Assembly: GCF_000766945.1 (NCBI RefSeq) | Contig: NZ_KN266209.1 | Span: 82,471-146,470, forward strand | Direction: 5' to 3' | Origin: Cellvibrio mixtus subsp. mixtus J3-8 | GTDB taxonomy: Bacteria; Pseudomonadota; Gammaproteobacteria; Pseudomonadales; Cellvibrionaceae | Length of the DNA stretch: 64,000 nucleotides | In this document: positions 1-8,418 of the stretch, in pieces | Layout of the letters: each line of letters opens with the position of its first letter | How positions within the stretch are numbered: the stretch's first letter is position 1 | The notes under the pieces: model-generated | Databases searched by the model: none | What the model saw: only the letters and a program-made list of their open reading frames with translations | What the model was told of the DNA's origin: nothing | Translations under genes and position numbers: made by a program

Positions 1-699
1 AACCACCAATAGCGCAAGAAGCGCACCGCGTGACATAGTCAGGATTAATGCATAGAGCAATGCTGCCAATAATCCGAAATACAACAGCTTCATGTACCAC
101 TTGCCTGGCAACAAATAAAAATGCAAGAAAGGGATAACCGTTGCAATTACAAATCCCAATTCATTGGGGTTGATAATATCGTAGGGAGCACCAGACAAAC
201 GATTCGCAAACTCACCGTCCAGCCAGGTTTGCGCGCCCCAATAGCCATCAGTAATGTTTAAATACAGGGGCTCCAATACGCGGATAACCTGGCATACTAC
301 GAAAGTAACCAGTGCCCATTTAAAACGTTTTTCGGTGTCTAAAATCAATGCTGTGAAATATAAAAATACGATCGCCTTGATGAACACAGGCAAATTGCCT
401 TTTATTACACTACCGGGATAAGTAACAAAAGGCAGCGACAGGAATGCAATAAGGATAAAGACTCCATAAGCCTTTAAAATTGGATGGGCCATTCGCTCTT
501 TTATTTTATCTTTTTGCGCAATTAGCAGTAGCGTTATCAAACCAAATAATAAAAGTGTGGGGCGAATAATACTGACCCCGGGAATTCGGTTTGTGACGTG
601 TAATAGAAAATCTATTTGGTATGCCTGGAATAAAAAAAATGTAAGGGTAGAGAGCACAATAGCATCCCTCTTGGCCCCAACACTTAGCGAATTTGTCAT
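1..699 (-). CDS. O-antigen ligase/polymerase-like membrane protein, C-terminally truncated by window edge
   Basis: Reading the minus strand from an ATG at 699 gives an open frame of 233 codons that is still open at base 1, so only the N-terminal part is present. The product begins MTNSLSVGAKRDAIV and is strongly hydrophobic, with several predicted membrane spans. Near the window edge it reads LILTMSRGALLALLVV; a TMSRGA-type motif is typical of the Wzy/WaaL O-antigen ligase superfamily, which polymerises or ligates lipid-linked glycans on the periplasmic face. Family members usually exceed 400 residues, so about half is missing. It is the last visible gene of the exosortase-type EPS run. XrtA loci often carry such a ligase-like protein, which fits, but the substrate is unknown. 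Confidence 0.72.
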   Translation of the reverse strand, partial: MTNSLSVGAKRDAIVLSTLTFFLFQAYQIDFLLHVTNRIPGVSIIRPTLLLFGLITLLLIAQKDKIKERMAHPILKAYGVFILIAFLSLPFVTYPGSVIKGNLPVFIKAIVFLYFTALILDTEKRFKWALVTFVVCQVIRVLEPLYLNITDGYWGAQTWLDGEFANRLSGAPYDIINPNELGFVIATVIPFLHFYLLPGKWYMKLLYFGLLAALLYALILTMSRGALLALLVV

Positions 700-723
700 T
701 TTTGAAGTACGCAGTTGATAAGT

Positions 724-1716
724 TTAAATGGCAGCGCGTGACGTACCGCGAATACGATTACCCAAATGTTCCACACCAAATAATGATTTGTGGAATTGAA
801 ATGAGTCCTCGCATCCGACAAAACGTCGCCAGGCATAGTTTAAATCGGTATTAAATTTATCGGAAAAAGCCGTCACCGCAGCAAGATAAGGACTTTCCTT
901 GACGATATTTTTAATATCTTCGGAATAATCGCTCGGTTGCCCGTTGGGGTAACAAAATGTCCGCGGACGTTCGCCGAGCTCATGGGTAATATCGGCGTAG
1001 GATTGAAAAATTTCCCGGCGCGCATCTTCCGTTGTCATCGCGCCCAATGACGGATGGTTAACAGTGTGCCCGCCAATTTCTATCCCGTTATTTTGCATCT
1101 CGCCGAGCTGCGTCCAATTCACAGCGCTATAAGCGTGGGGCGCAATTTTAGGTAACTCAACATTACTACTTTGCTCAAGCAGCGTTAACGCCTTGCGACG
1201 CTGGGCATCCGGCACCTGCAAGAAATGCCCTACAATTGGCCACCACAGCATTTTTGCCGATTGCGATAAGTCAAATTCCCTTCCCGCCAACATGACTTTT
1301 TCACTGGATTGTTTGTGCGTTAATAGCCAGTCAACCTGATCTGGCCACAGCCATATATCACCGTTAATAAACCCCGTGGTGACAAAAAAAGTTGCCGGGA
1401 TTTGATAATGCACCAGCAGCGGATAAGCGACCTCATAAAAATCGCGATAACCATCATCTACTGTAATCACCACTGCATTCGCAGGTGTTGATAAATTTTT
1501 CTCCCTATATGCAGCCAGATCAGCCAATGTCATAGGGTTAAAGTTATGTTTGATTATTTTCAATTGCTGTTCAAATGTTGCGGCACTGACTTCCAGCCCT
1601 GCTTTTTTTTCTGAAAACCGATGGTACATGAGAACTTTTGGCTGCTTGCGGGTAAGTGATCGCGCGATTTTGTATCCACCCAGATCGCCCAACGTTTGAA
1701 TAATCTTTGATTTCAT
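724..1716 (-). CDS. Polysaccharide deacetylase family protein (NodB domain)
   Basis: The product is a NodB-homology carbohydrate esterase (CE4 family), which removes N-acetyl groups from polymeric sugars with a metal ion. Motif 1 appears as VITVDDGYRDF (the TFDDG equivalent, with the two Asp), motif 2 as GGHTVNHPSLG (metal-binding His pair), and RTFCYPNGQ is a motif 3-like element. There is no obvious signal peptide, as in many CE4 proteins embedded in EPS operons. The frame can be extended to a TTG at 1740, but the ATG at 1716 has AAGG nine bases upstream and is preferred. It follows the GT4 gene at 1750 closely and is separate from the XrtA-type deacetylase at 27745. Substrate is not determinable here. 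Confidence 0.85.
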   Translation of the reverse strand: MKSKIIQTLGDLGGYKIARSLTRKQPKVLMYHRFSEKKAGLEVSAATFEQQLKIIKHNFNPMTLADLAAYREKNLSTPANAVVITVDDGYRDFYEVAYPLLVHYQIPATFFVTTGFINGDIWLWPDQVDWLLTHKQSSEKVMLAGREFDLSQSAKMLWWPIVGHFLQVPDAQRRKALTLLEQSSNVELPKIAPHAYSAVNWTQLGEMQNNGIEIGGHTVNHPSLGAMTTEDARREIFQSYADITHELGERPRTFCYPNGQPSDYSEDIKNIVKESPYLAAVTAFSDKFNTDLNYAWRRFVGCEDSFQFHKSLFGVEHLGNRIRGTSRAAI

Positions 1717-1749
1717 AACCGTTAACCTTAAAGTCACCAATTCGTACTG

Positions 1750-2847
1750 TTAAACACGTAGCGATTCATAGAGTCTTATATAAGCGTCGCGCATCGCGCT
1801 TACGCTATAACGCTCTCCGGCAATTGCCTTTGCGTTTTCACCTTTTTTTGCAGCCGCACCAGGACTTTCCAGGAGTGCACGCATTGCTTGTGCCAGCCCG
1901 GCAACATCACCAACTTCGTAAAGCCATCCCGTCGTATTATCTACCGCCTCCGGATTACCGCCCGTCCTGGTACAAATTACTGGCAAGCCTGCAAACTGAT
2001 ACTCCACAATAGCATTGGAAAATCCTTCTGATTCCGAACACAAAAGACCTGCGGAAAAATAGCGCAAGCATTCATTCACATCACTGCGCCCACCCAAAAA
2101 ATGAACGCGCGCCTCAACACCTAATGTTCGAGCCAGCGCCTGCAGTTCACTCGCATCACCGGCCCCGACAATAACCACATGTGGATTGCCAATTTTTATA
2201 TCCAATGATGCAAGCGCAGCAATTGCATCTTGCATGCGTTTGATAGGGCGAATATTCGCTACCAACCCAAACAGGTTCGCACCTTGCGCTTTTAAAACTT
2301 CAAGCTCGCGGACTTCAACACCGGCAACCGGTTTAATGGCATAACCGTTATATATCACCTTTAACCGCGATGAAGGAATTCGCTCAACCGTGCCGGTGAC
2401 TTCAGATACCGCATAACTATTACTAACCGCATAACTCACAAAGCGCCCGGTAAAAGGCAGCACCAAACGGTATATACGGTTATACCAAAATCCCATGTCA
2501 CGACGGGAAATAATGGTTTTAATACCGGCAAGTGCAAACACAGGAGGACAAATTACCGATGCATCATTAAAAAAAACATGTGCAACATTAAAACCTGACC
2601 GGCGATAACGGCGAGCATGTTGATACACAGCCCACCAGGTTAATGGCGATTTGATCGCTGCGCCGCCCAACACGTCATAGTCACAAGGCAAGCCATTTTT
2701 TTGCAACCACTCACTTCCAGACAATACCATCACACGCACAACATAACCACTCGCAAGCAACTGCTTTATTAACAACAAAAACTGTCCTTCAGTTCCCGCG
2801 TGAGGATTGCTGATGTTATCAATAACCAGCAAAACTGCCTTATTCAT
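1750..2847 (-). CDS. Glycosyltransferase family 4 (GT-B fold)
   Basis: A 365-residue GT4-type retaining glycosyltransferase that probably adds one sugar to the lipid-linked EPS repeat unit at the cytoplasmic membrane face. The N-terminal half contains the glycine-containing loop HAGTEGQF of GT4 enzymes; the C-terminal Rossmann domain shows VANIRPIKR, VGAGD, FLGGR and the donor-binding segment SEGFSNAIVEYQFAGLPVI with its paired Glu. Length is normal for the family. It lies 37 bases after the acyltransferase gene and just before the deacetylase, in the same orientation, so it is probably co-transcribed. Donor and acceptor sugars cannot be read from the sequence. Confidence 0.88.
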   Translation of the reverse strand: MNKAVLLVIDNISNPHAGTEGQFLLLIKQLLASGYVVRVMVLSGSEWLQKNGLPCDYDVLGGAAIKSPLTWWAVYQHARRYRRSGFNVAHVFFNDASVICPPVFALAGIKTIISRRDMGFWYNRIYRLVLPFTGRFVSYAVSNSYAVSEVTGTVERIPSSRLKVIYNGYAIKPVAGVEVRELEVLKAQGANLFGLVANIRPIKRMQDAIAALASLDIKIGNPHVVIVGAGDASELQALARTLGVEARVHFLGGRSDVNECLRYFSAGLLCSESEGFSNAIVEYQFAGLPVICTRTGGNPEAVDNTTGWLYEVGDVAGLAQAMRALLESPGAAAKKGENAKAIAGERYSVSAMRDAYIRLYESLRV

Positions 2848-2884
2848 ACCAATTCCTGCAATATTTAATTAACAACAGAAGCAA

Positions 2885-3979
2885 TTAGATTGCCACTTGT
2901 TGTTTTTTTCGATTATCAATTTTCGCAATTAATACCCCGGTTATTTTTTTGCATAGATATGACAAGGGTACAGCGCTTAATACTGAGGCCAAAATAACAA
3001 ATATAATTTTGAGTAAAATCTCACTAATACTTTTCATGTCCCTAAGGTCAAATACTGCTTCTGCCAGATAGATATAAAGGGAGTGAATCATAAAAATAGA
3101 AAACGCATGGGTACTGAAAAACAATAACATCCGGCCGCATGCCGGAACCTTTTCCAGCACAAAGGTTATCGGTGTCCTTAAACCAAATAGCAAGCCAATA
3201 CCGGCATATCCCAAAGACAAATAAAAGAAATCCTGAAAGTAGCTGTGATCAGCCAGATTCAGGCTAAAGTTCTGGTGTTGGAATATAGCCCACGCCATCA
3301 ATGCCCCAACAAATACAAGGCAAAACATCCATGATGTTCGCTTTAAAATACCGACATAGGATGCCCATGCACAGAAACAAAAATATCCCATATTTACCAG
3401 GGGATGGTAGGTGTTGATCTCGTTCAAATCACCAATCGCAACCATAAAAACTGAACCCACTCCACCAAACTGCTGTGCGAGCGATACCAACAGGGAAATA
3501 AATACCGGAACTAACAAGTAATTAATATTTCGCAATGACAAGTAGAAAAACGGCAACACGATAACCGTAAGCAAAATTAACGCTCGCAAAAACCAGATCT
3601 GCCCCATCGGATAAGGTTGATCTGCTGATTTAGGATTTATTAATAGCCAATTCAGGAATTCAGATAGACCCACCCACTGGGGATTCATAATAAAAAGTAT
3701 TAAATATGCTCCACCACTGATGATATAAAATGTAATTACTATACGAGCAATCCTTTTAATGACGTAATGAACCACGTCTCCTGCACGACGATACGAGTAA
3801 TAGGAAACGATCCCGGAAACCCCGAATAACGCCGGAAAAAAAAGGCCAAAATAACTGCTGTAAGGCAAATAAAACCAGGCCAAACCAAGATGCATTAACA
3901 CTACCCGCAGGATTAAGCCTCCACGCAAATAGTTAATGTATTGCTTATCCGAGTTCGTCAGCTCATGATGTAACAGCAT
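2885..3979 (-). CDS. Acyltransferase 3 family membrane protein
   Basis: A 364-residue integral membrane protein with about ten hydrophobic spans, matching the acyltransferase-3 family (OafA/ExoZ-like) that O-acylates exported polysaccharides. The N-terminal segment INYLRGGLILRVVLMHLGLAW corresponds to the family's R-x(10)-H active-site region, and MGQIWFLRALI fits the usual central motif. It has no SGNH domain, unlike the protein at 29899. It sits between two glycosyltransferase genes, so it most likely acetylates (or adds another acyl group to) the EPS made by this operon. The family assignment is firmer than the acyl donor. Confidence 0.8.
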   Translation of the reverse strand: MLLHHELTNSDKQYINYLRGGLILRVVLMHLGLAWFYLPYSSYFGLFFPALFGVSGIVSYYSYRRAGDVVHYVIKRIARIVITFYIISGGAYLILFIMNPQWVGLSEFLNWLLINPKSADQPYPMGQIWFLRALILLTVIVLPFFYLSLRNINYLLVPVFISLLVSLAQQFGGVGSVFMVAIGDLNEINTYHPLVNMGYFCFCAWASYVGILKRTSWMFCLVFVGALMAWAIFQHQNFSLNLADHSYFQDFFYLSLGYAGIGLLFGLRTPITFVLEKVPACGRMLLFFSTHAFSIFMIHSLYIYLAEAVFDLRDMKSISEILLKIIFVILASVLSAVPLSYLCKKITGVLIAKIDNRKKQQVAI

Positions 3980-4002
3980 GTTTAATATCCCACAACCCGG
4001 CT

Positions 4003-4896
4003 TTATTTAATTTTCTCTTGGCGAGTGATAACACGAAGCGCTCGCAGCGGATCCAACAAGCCAGAATAAATAAAGCGCCGCGCGGCTTCGATACGATTGG
4101 TTTTCTGGGACCACAACACTTGTGCCAGGCGAAAATTAATAATTGCCCTGCGTTTGCGAACAGTTTCAGTGCGATAATTAAACCGCTTAACCGCTTTATC
4201 AAGGATAATGTTTGCATTGCGCCAGCGGCGCTCAAGGCCTGTACTGCTAATAGAGTCACCGTGGCGGCGGTAGTGATAAACACGCCGGGGCAAAAACCCG
4301 AGCTTTATTTTTTCAGCCATACGAACTTGCATGTCATGGTCCTGGCCTGCACGCAAGCTTTCATCAAATCCCCCGACCAGATCAAAAACCTTTCTGCGCA
4401 ACAATGACGACACCGGCAGATGAAAATAGCAGTCAAGCAAAACCCGATTGGGATCATTTTTCTCCTCATGCGCCTCACATAAAATCTCGTAAACAATTTC
4501 ACCGTCGGCGTTAACCCCGTAACCCATGCCATACACCAGGTCGACATCCGGATTCTCACGCAAAAAAGTAACTTGCTCGGATAGTTTGTTAGGCAAAAAA
4601 ATATCATCGCTATCCAGTATTGCAATAAATTCGCCGCGAGCTTTGGTTATCGCCAGATTCAAAGAAATTGACTGCCCCAGATTTACATTGCCCGGATGGC
4701 GATAAAGGGTTACCGGATAATCTTTGCAATAAGCCTCAACCAGCTTATCGCCTCCATCAGTTGAACCATCATCGACGACAATTATTTCGATATGCGAATA
4801 TTCCTGCTTCAATGCAGAAGTAATTGTTTCATCGATATATTTTGCGCGGTTATAAAGAGGTATCAATACAGACACCAAACCATCCACATATGCCAT
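4003..4896 (-). CDS. Glycosyltransferase family 2 (GT-A fold)
   Basis: A GT2 enzyme of about 297 residues. The nucleotide-binding motif VSVLIPLYNRAKYIDETI is followed by IIVVDDGSTDGG, and the metal-binding motif is present as FIAILDSDDIF. The acceptor-side Asp is in RAGQDHDMQVRMAE, which matches the ED/HD-type motif of this family. It is soluble, with no membrane span. The frame extends to a TTG at 4917 next to the preceding stop, but the ATG at 4896 has a GGGA sequence at suitable distance and gives the normal family N-terminus. It is probably translated with the neighbours at 4920 and 2885 from one mRNA. Donor sugar unknown. Confidence 0.85.
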   Translation of the reverse strand: MAYVDGLVSVLIPLYNRAKYIDETITSALKQEYSHIEIIVVDDGSTDGGDKLVEAYCKDYPVTLYRHPGNVNLGQSISLNLAITKARGEFIAILDSDDIFLPNKLSEQVTFLRENPDVDLVYGMGYGVNADGEIVYEILCEAHEEKNDPNRVLLDCYFHLPVSSLLRRKVFDLVGGFDESLRAGQDHDMQVRMAEKIKLGFLPRRVYHYRRHGDSISSTGLERRWRNANIILDKAVKRFNYRTETVRKRRAIINFRLAQVLWSQKTNRIEAARRFIYSGLLDPLRALRVITRQEKIK

Positions 4897-4919
4897 GCTT
4901 AAATTCCCAATCGACAAAT

Positions 4920-6014
4920 TTATTTGCTATTCATTCTTTCAAGAATATTTTCTATCAACTTACCGGGTGCAAGATAATCCTGTGCATAACGGCGATTCTC
5001 AGTTTCGATACTGGCGATTGATATTTCATCATCAAGCAAGCTTTTTACGATTTCCAGACAATTTCCGGCCGACTCATAAGCAATATAATTTTTATTTGCT
5101 GCAAAGTGACCAGGCAACTGCGTCGCAATCGGCTCAGAGAGAATACATTTCCCCAATGCAACATATTCACCGAGCTTCCACCCATTTGATTGCAATAATC
5201 CTGCACTGGAAATAACAATACTTGCTTTGCGCACCCGAGCAATATATTCACGGCGGACAGAGGGCAAACTTGCGATGAGCTCCGGTGCCAGCTCCCGGGC
5301 ATATGCAGTATTTTGTAATCCACCCCAAAAACGTTCACCCAATTCTGTTTTTAATGACCGGATTAATTCAATGCGCGATTGATTAATCTGGTTGGCATCT
5401 TCCTGATTTTTTTCTGCAAGCCCCATTGGCTCCCACAATCGGCATTGAAACATCACGCTGCCGTTTCCAGCTGCACTGCCGGAAGGCGATAATTCCTTCT
5501 CAGATAAAAGATTATTCTTTTTTCCCCGCACAACAAAATCGAAAATATCTTTCAAATTATGTACGTGAAAATTGTGTTTTTTATTCAACGGGCTATAGGG
5601 GCGAGAAAAAAACTCAGCGGCAGCAATTTTCAAAAAATAATTTGCTGAAAAGCTGACTACTTGATAATTCAAACCAAAGGGAATTAATTTTTTTGCTTGT
5701 ACTTCACTTAAACCATGGAATGACGATGGTTCCAGGCTTCTTTTTACATAAAAATCCACGTGGTCCAATGCGTCAGGCAATCCAAGTGCAGGAGAGTCCT
5801 GCAGATCAAATAAAAACGTCGTACGATCCCTGCTGGCTTTGTTTTGCGCCACACGCAACACCAGGAATTGACGATTTGGTCGCGCAAGCGTCAATGGCAA
5901 TCCGCCTTTAACAGCCAGGGTGATTTTTCCCCGCTGCTGTAATAAATAAAGGCCAGAAAAAATTTGTAATAAATGCGTGCCCAGCGTGTCGCAGTGTAAA
6001 TCAACATGCATCAT
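4920..6014 (-). CDS. Probable GT-B type glycosyltransferase, unrecognised subfamily
   Basis: A 364-residue protein I do not recognise as a named family. The C-terminal third (KASIVISSAGLLQSNGWKL, then ALGKCILSEPI, then NYIAYES and a run ending in RRYAQDYLAPGKLIENILERM) has the pattern of the donor-binding domain and final helix of GT-B glycosyltransferases of the glycosyl-transferase-group-1 type, while the N-terminal half looks novel. It has no signal peptide or membrane span. Its ATG overlaps the stop of the upstream gene by four bases (ATGA), showing translational coupling to the DUF707-like gene. By context it is another EPS assembly enzyme. The function is inferred from C-terminal resemblance and neighbourhood only. 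Confidence 0.55.
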   Translation of the reverse strand: MMHVDLHCDTLGTHLLQIFSGLYLLQQRGKITLAVKGGLPLTLARPNRQFLVLRVAQNKASRDRTTFLFDLQDSPALGLPDALDHVDFYVKRSLEPSSFHGLSEVQAKKLIPFGLNYQVVSFSANYFLKIAAAEFFSRPYSPLNKKHNFHVHNLKDIFDFVVRGKKNNLLSEKELSPSGSAAGNGSVMFQCRLWEPMGLAEKNQEDANQINQSRIELIRSLKTELGERFWGGLQNTAYARELAPELIASLPSVRREYIARVRKASIVISSAGLLQSNGWKLGEYVALGKCILSEPIATQLPGHFAANKNYIAYESAGNCLEIVKSLLDDEISIASIETENRRYAQDYLAPGKLIENILERMNSK

Positions 6015-6883
6015 AACGATTTACCTGAACTCGGGGAGATACGCTTGCGCAATACAGATTTAACCAAGCGCTTGATTGGCCCCAGAAACACGGGTAACAA
6101 TTTGTCCCACAGCCAGGTAATAACCATTTCTGCAATAAAAAATGGCGTCTGGAGAATAAGCGTAGAAAACGGTTTGGGTATGCGACGGGAAATAACCTTG
6201 GGAAAGCTTTGAATATTCAGTTCGGCTTTTTTGGCTTGCCAACGCGCCTGCCGCTCAGCTTCCGAATAATGGCGATCAATTTCACGCTGCCCGCCTTTCT
6301 TAACAAGATCACGTGGATTAATACAATAGTGGGTATCTGAAATGATGATCTTATCGCGGACCTTATCACCCCAATAGCTCAGGTACCACCAATCCAAACC
6401 GTGGCATTGCACATTCGAATCATCGTAGATCGCCATGAAATCCAGCAATAAGTCGGTGCGGATAATCGGGCAAGTCACTTCAGCAAAATTGGTATAACGA
6501 TAGTCGCTACGCCATTCACGAGCTGTTGTATCGTGCGAAATTTTCCCCAGGCGACTAAAGGCAGGAACAACAATGGGCGCTTGTTTTTCTGTTAATAAGC
6601 TGAAGAGTGCATCCAGGTCAGCACATGAAAGGATGATGTCATCATCGGCAATCATAATGGCCTTATAAGCGGAAATATGTTCCCTGTAATTTTCCAGCAC
6701 CCATTTGAAATTGGGAAACTTGGCTCCTTTGCGTTCATTGTAGTGGTCGGCATAACCACGATGGAGGCCGGGAGTATTCGAGTAATTGGTTATCCAGATA
6801 TCGTAGGAGCGATGGGCCTGCTTGGCCCATCGATGGACATTGGCATTTTCACCCGCCGAGGTATAAACCAAAAACTCTCGCAT
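6011..6883 (-). CDS. DUF707-like putative glycosyltransferase
   Basis: A 290-residue soluble protein with the features of the DUF707-type glycosyltransferase-like proteins found in polysaccharide clusters. It opens with REFLVYTSAGENANVHRW, has a DXD-like acidic motif in AIMIADDDIILS (about residues 95-106), and later HGLDWWYLSYWGD, a putative acceptor-binding block. The ATG at 6883 is preceded by a strong GGAAGGA ribosome binding site and is well supported. It starts downstream of a 181-base gap holding a perfect inverted repeat, so it may begin a transcription unit or follow a processed junction. Enzymatic activity is inferred from the DXD motif and context. Confidence 0.6.
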   Translation of the reverse strand: MREFLVYTSAGENANVHRWAKQAHRSYDIWITNYSNTPGLHRGYADHYNERKGAKFPNFKWVLENYREHISAYKAIMIADDDIILSCADLDALFSLLTEKQAPIVVPAFSRLGKISHDTTAREWRSDYRYTNFAEVTCPIIRTDLLLDFMAIYDDSNVQCHGLDWWYLSYWGDKVRDKIIISDTHYCINPRDLVKKGGQREIDRHYSEAERQARWQAKKAELNIQSFPKVISRRIPKPFSTLILQTPFFIAEMVITWLWDKLLPVFLGPIKRLVKSVLRKRISPSSGKSL

Positions 6884-6975
6884 AGCGTCCTTCCAGATAG
6901 CTCTAATCGAAGGTCGCTATAATACCCTGAAATCAGACCATTTTTATTACTATAATCCAGGCCTGTTTAAAGAGT

Positions 6976-7023
6976 GGATCGATAAGAAACTGTAACTCAC
7001 AGTAAAGTATTTCTTATCGATCC
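6976..7023. repeat. Perfect 14-bp inverted repeat with 20-base loop
   Basis: Bases 6976-6989 (GGATCGATAAGAAA) are the exact reverse complement of 7010-7023. The 20-base loop contains a second small inverted repeat, ACTGT (6989-6993) and ACAGT (6999-7003). The element lies in the gap between the secreted-protein gene (stop at 7065) and the gene starting at 6883. On the transcribed minus strand no U run follows the stem, so it is not a standard intrinsic terminator. It could be an mRNA 3'-end stabiliser, a processing site or a protein-binding operator. Confidence 0.7.
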
Positions 7024-7064
7024 TTCAAATATCATCATTTCAGAATATTTGTTCGAGATGATCT

Positions 7065-8330
7065 TTATTTCAGCATAAGAATTGGTGATTCCAGTTTAAT
7101 TCCTGCCGGATTAGGAACCCCGTTTTCATCGTAAATATAAATGTATGCAGGTTTGGATCGATTTAAAGAACCATAATTTGGCTTGAAGGTGATTTCTGAA
7201 TCAGTCCAGCTGGTGTAATACTGCACTTCTTCACTCGTGACCGCCGTATATTTGTCAGCATCGCCCAGCGTGATCCTGCGGAAACTTTTATCCATATAGA
7301 TATCGTCCATCCAGAACTTTTGGATCAGATCAACACTGGCATCAAACCCAATCAAGCCAATTGTCGGAGAATAGCCTGGCACATCGGCTACACCTTCATA
7401 AGTACCAGACTGATCAGCCAAGCCATTGACTTTGGTCCATACTTTTTTAGCAGTTTGGTCAATGAATAACTCCATGTGATTCCATTCCCTGGCAATAACA
7501 TTGGACACCTTATAGGTTACAAGGCTGTCTACTGCGACTGTCGTATTGGTCCAGGACATCCTGAAACTCCCCTCTGAACCGTCACTTTCCCAAATACGCA
7601 CATATTTATTCGCTCCACGCCAACCGGTTGCCTCTACGATACTTGCCTTCGCACCATTTGAGTTGAGCGTGACAGTCTTTCCTATGATTTTATTGGGGTT
7701 TGCCTGTCCATAAAAATTACCTACCAGCTCGCTTTTCGCTGGATCGTAATTAATGACCCTGCCATATACCTGGGTAACGCCAGTCCAATCCTTATCTACC
7801 GCAACACTAAACTCATCACCTTCAACCGGCTTAAAGTCGGTTGATACATTAGTGACCTTAACAGGGATATAGTCACGGGTATCATTTTGCGGTTTGAACC
7901 ACCAACTGAGATATAACTTTTTAGACTCAACGGGTGTCCCGGAACGGGAGTGTACCCTCGGGTCACCAATAAAGGCATTTGCATTGCTTCCAAAGTAATA
8001 AGCACCCGATGTCTCTGTCCGTGCGAATGCCTTGTTATTTTGAATAAAAATGCCCGCATTGGCAGTTTGCCAGATAGCTTTAGCGTTATATCGCGTATCA
8101 CCCAAGGTAAGTTCACGGGTTTCGGCTATTGTGGCAAAGGTTCGATTGAGGATACCTTTTTCATAACCCTCATTTGCCTGATCATAAAGGAGAGGGGCTT
8201 CTTTTGCCGAAAAGCTTCCTTTCAGCGTTACAACATCGATGGCGCCGCCAACCTTTTTCAAATCCACGCTTGTCACTTGCGCAAATGTGGAAAGAGGCAA
8301 GAATGCAAGCAAAAGTAGGAGAAATTTCAT
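7065..8330 (-). CDS. Secreted protein of unknown function with lectin-like beta-rich body
   Basis: A 421-residue protein with a clean Sec signal peptide (MKFLLLLLAFLPLSTFA, cleavage after about residue 17). I do not recognise the family. The body is rich in aromatic and polar residues. Segments such as LYLSWWFKPQND, VIAREWNHMELFIDQ and KFWMDDIYMDKSFRRI resemble the strands of concanavalin-A/LamG-like jelly rolls, which bind or cleave glycans. No catalytic EXDXXE motif of GH16 is visible, so a polysaccharide-binding role is more likely than hydrolysis. No PEP-CTERM or other sorting tail is present. It is the only non-enzymatic exported protein among the EPS glycosyltransferase genes, suggesting a periplasmic or extracellular partner of the polymer. 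Function remains inferred. Confidence 0.6.
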   Translation of the reverse strand: MKFLLLLLAFLPLSTFAQVTSVDLKKVGGAIDVVTLKGSFSAKEAPLLYDQANEGYEKGILNRTFATIAETRELTLGDTRYNAKAIWQTANAGIFIQNNKAFARTETSGAYYFGSNANAFIGDPRVHSRSGTPVESKKLYLSWWFKPQNDTRDYIPVKVTNVSTDFKPVEGDEFSVAVDKDWTGVTQVYGRVINYDPAKSELVGNFYGQANPNKIIGKTVTLNSNGAKASIVEATGWRGANKYVRIWESDGSEGSFRMSWTNTTVAVDSLVTYKVSNVIAREWNHMELFIDQTAKKVWTKVNGLADQSGTYEGVADVPGYSPTIGLIGFDASVDLIQKFWMDDIYMDKSFRRITLGDADKYTAVTSEEVQYYTSWTDSEITFKPNYGSLNRSKPAYIYIYDENGVPNPAGIKLESPILMLK

Positions 8331-8418
8331 AAAATCAAAAGCCTCTCTGACGTAGATATCCTTTGAAGGATAGCAAAGTAATTATCATTTGAATGCCAAA
8401 AGCCTAGCTTTTTTCGAA

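Noticed and set aside
7065..8330. Considered as a PEP-CTERM substrate of the exosortase because it is secreted and lies in the same locus.
   Set aside because: The C-terminus lacks a Pro-Glu-Pro motif, a membrane helix and a basic tail.
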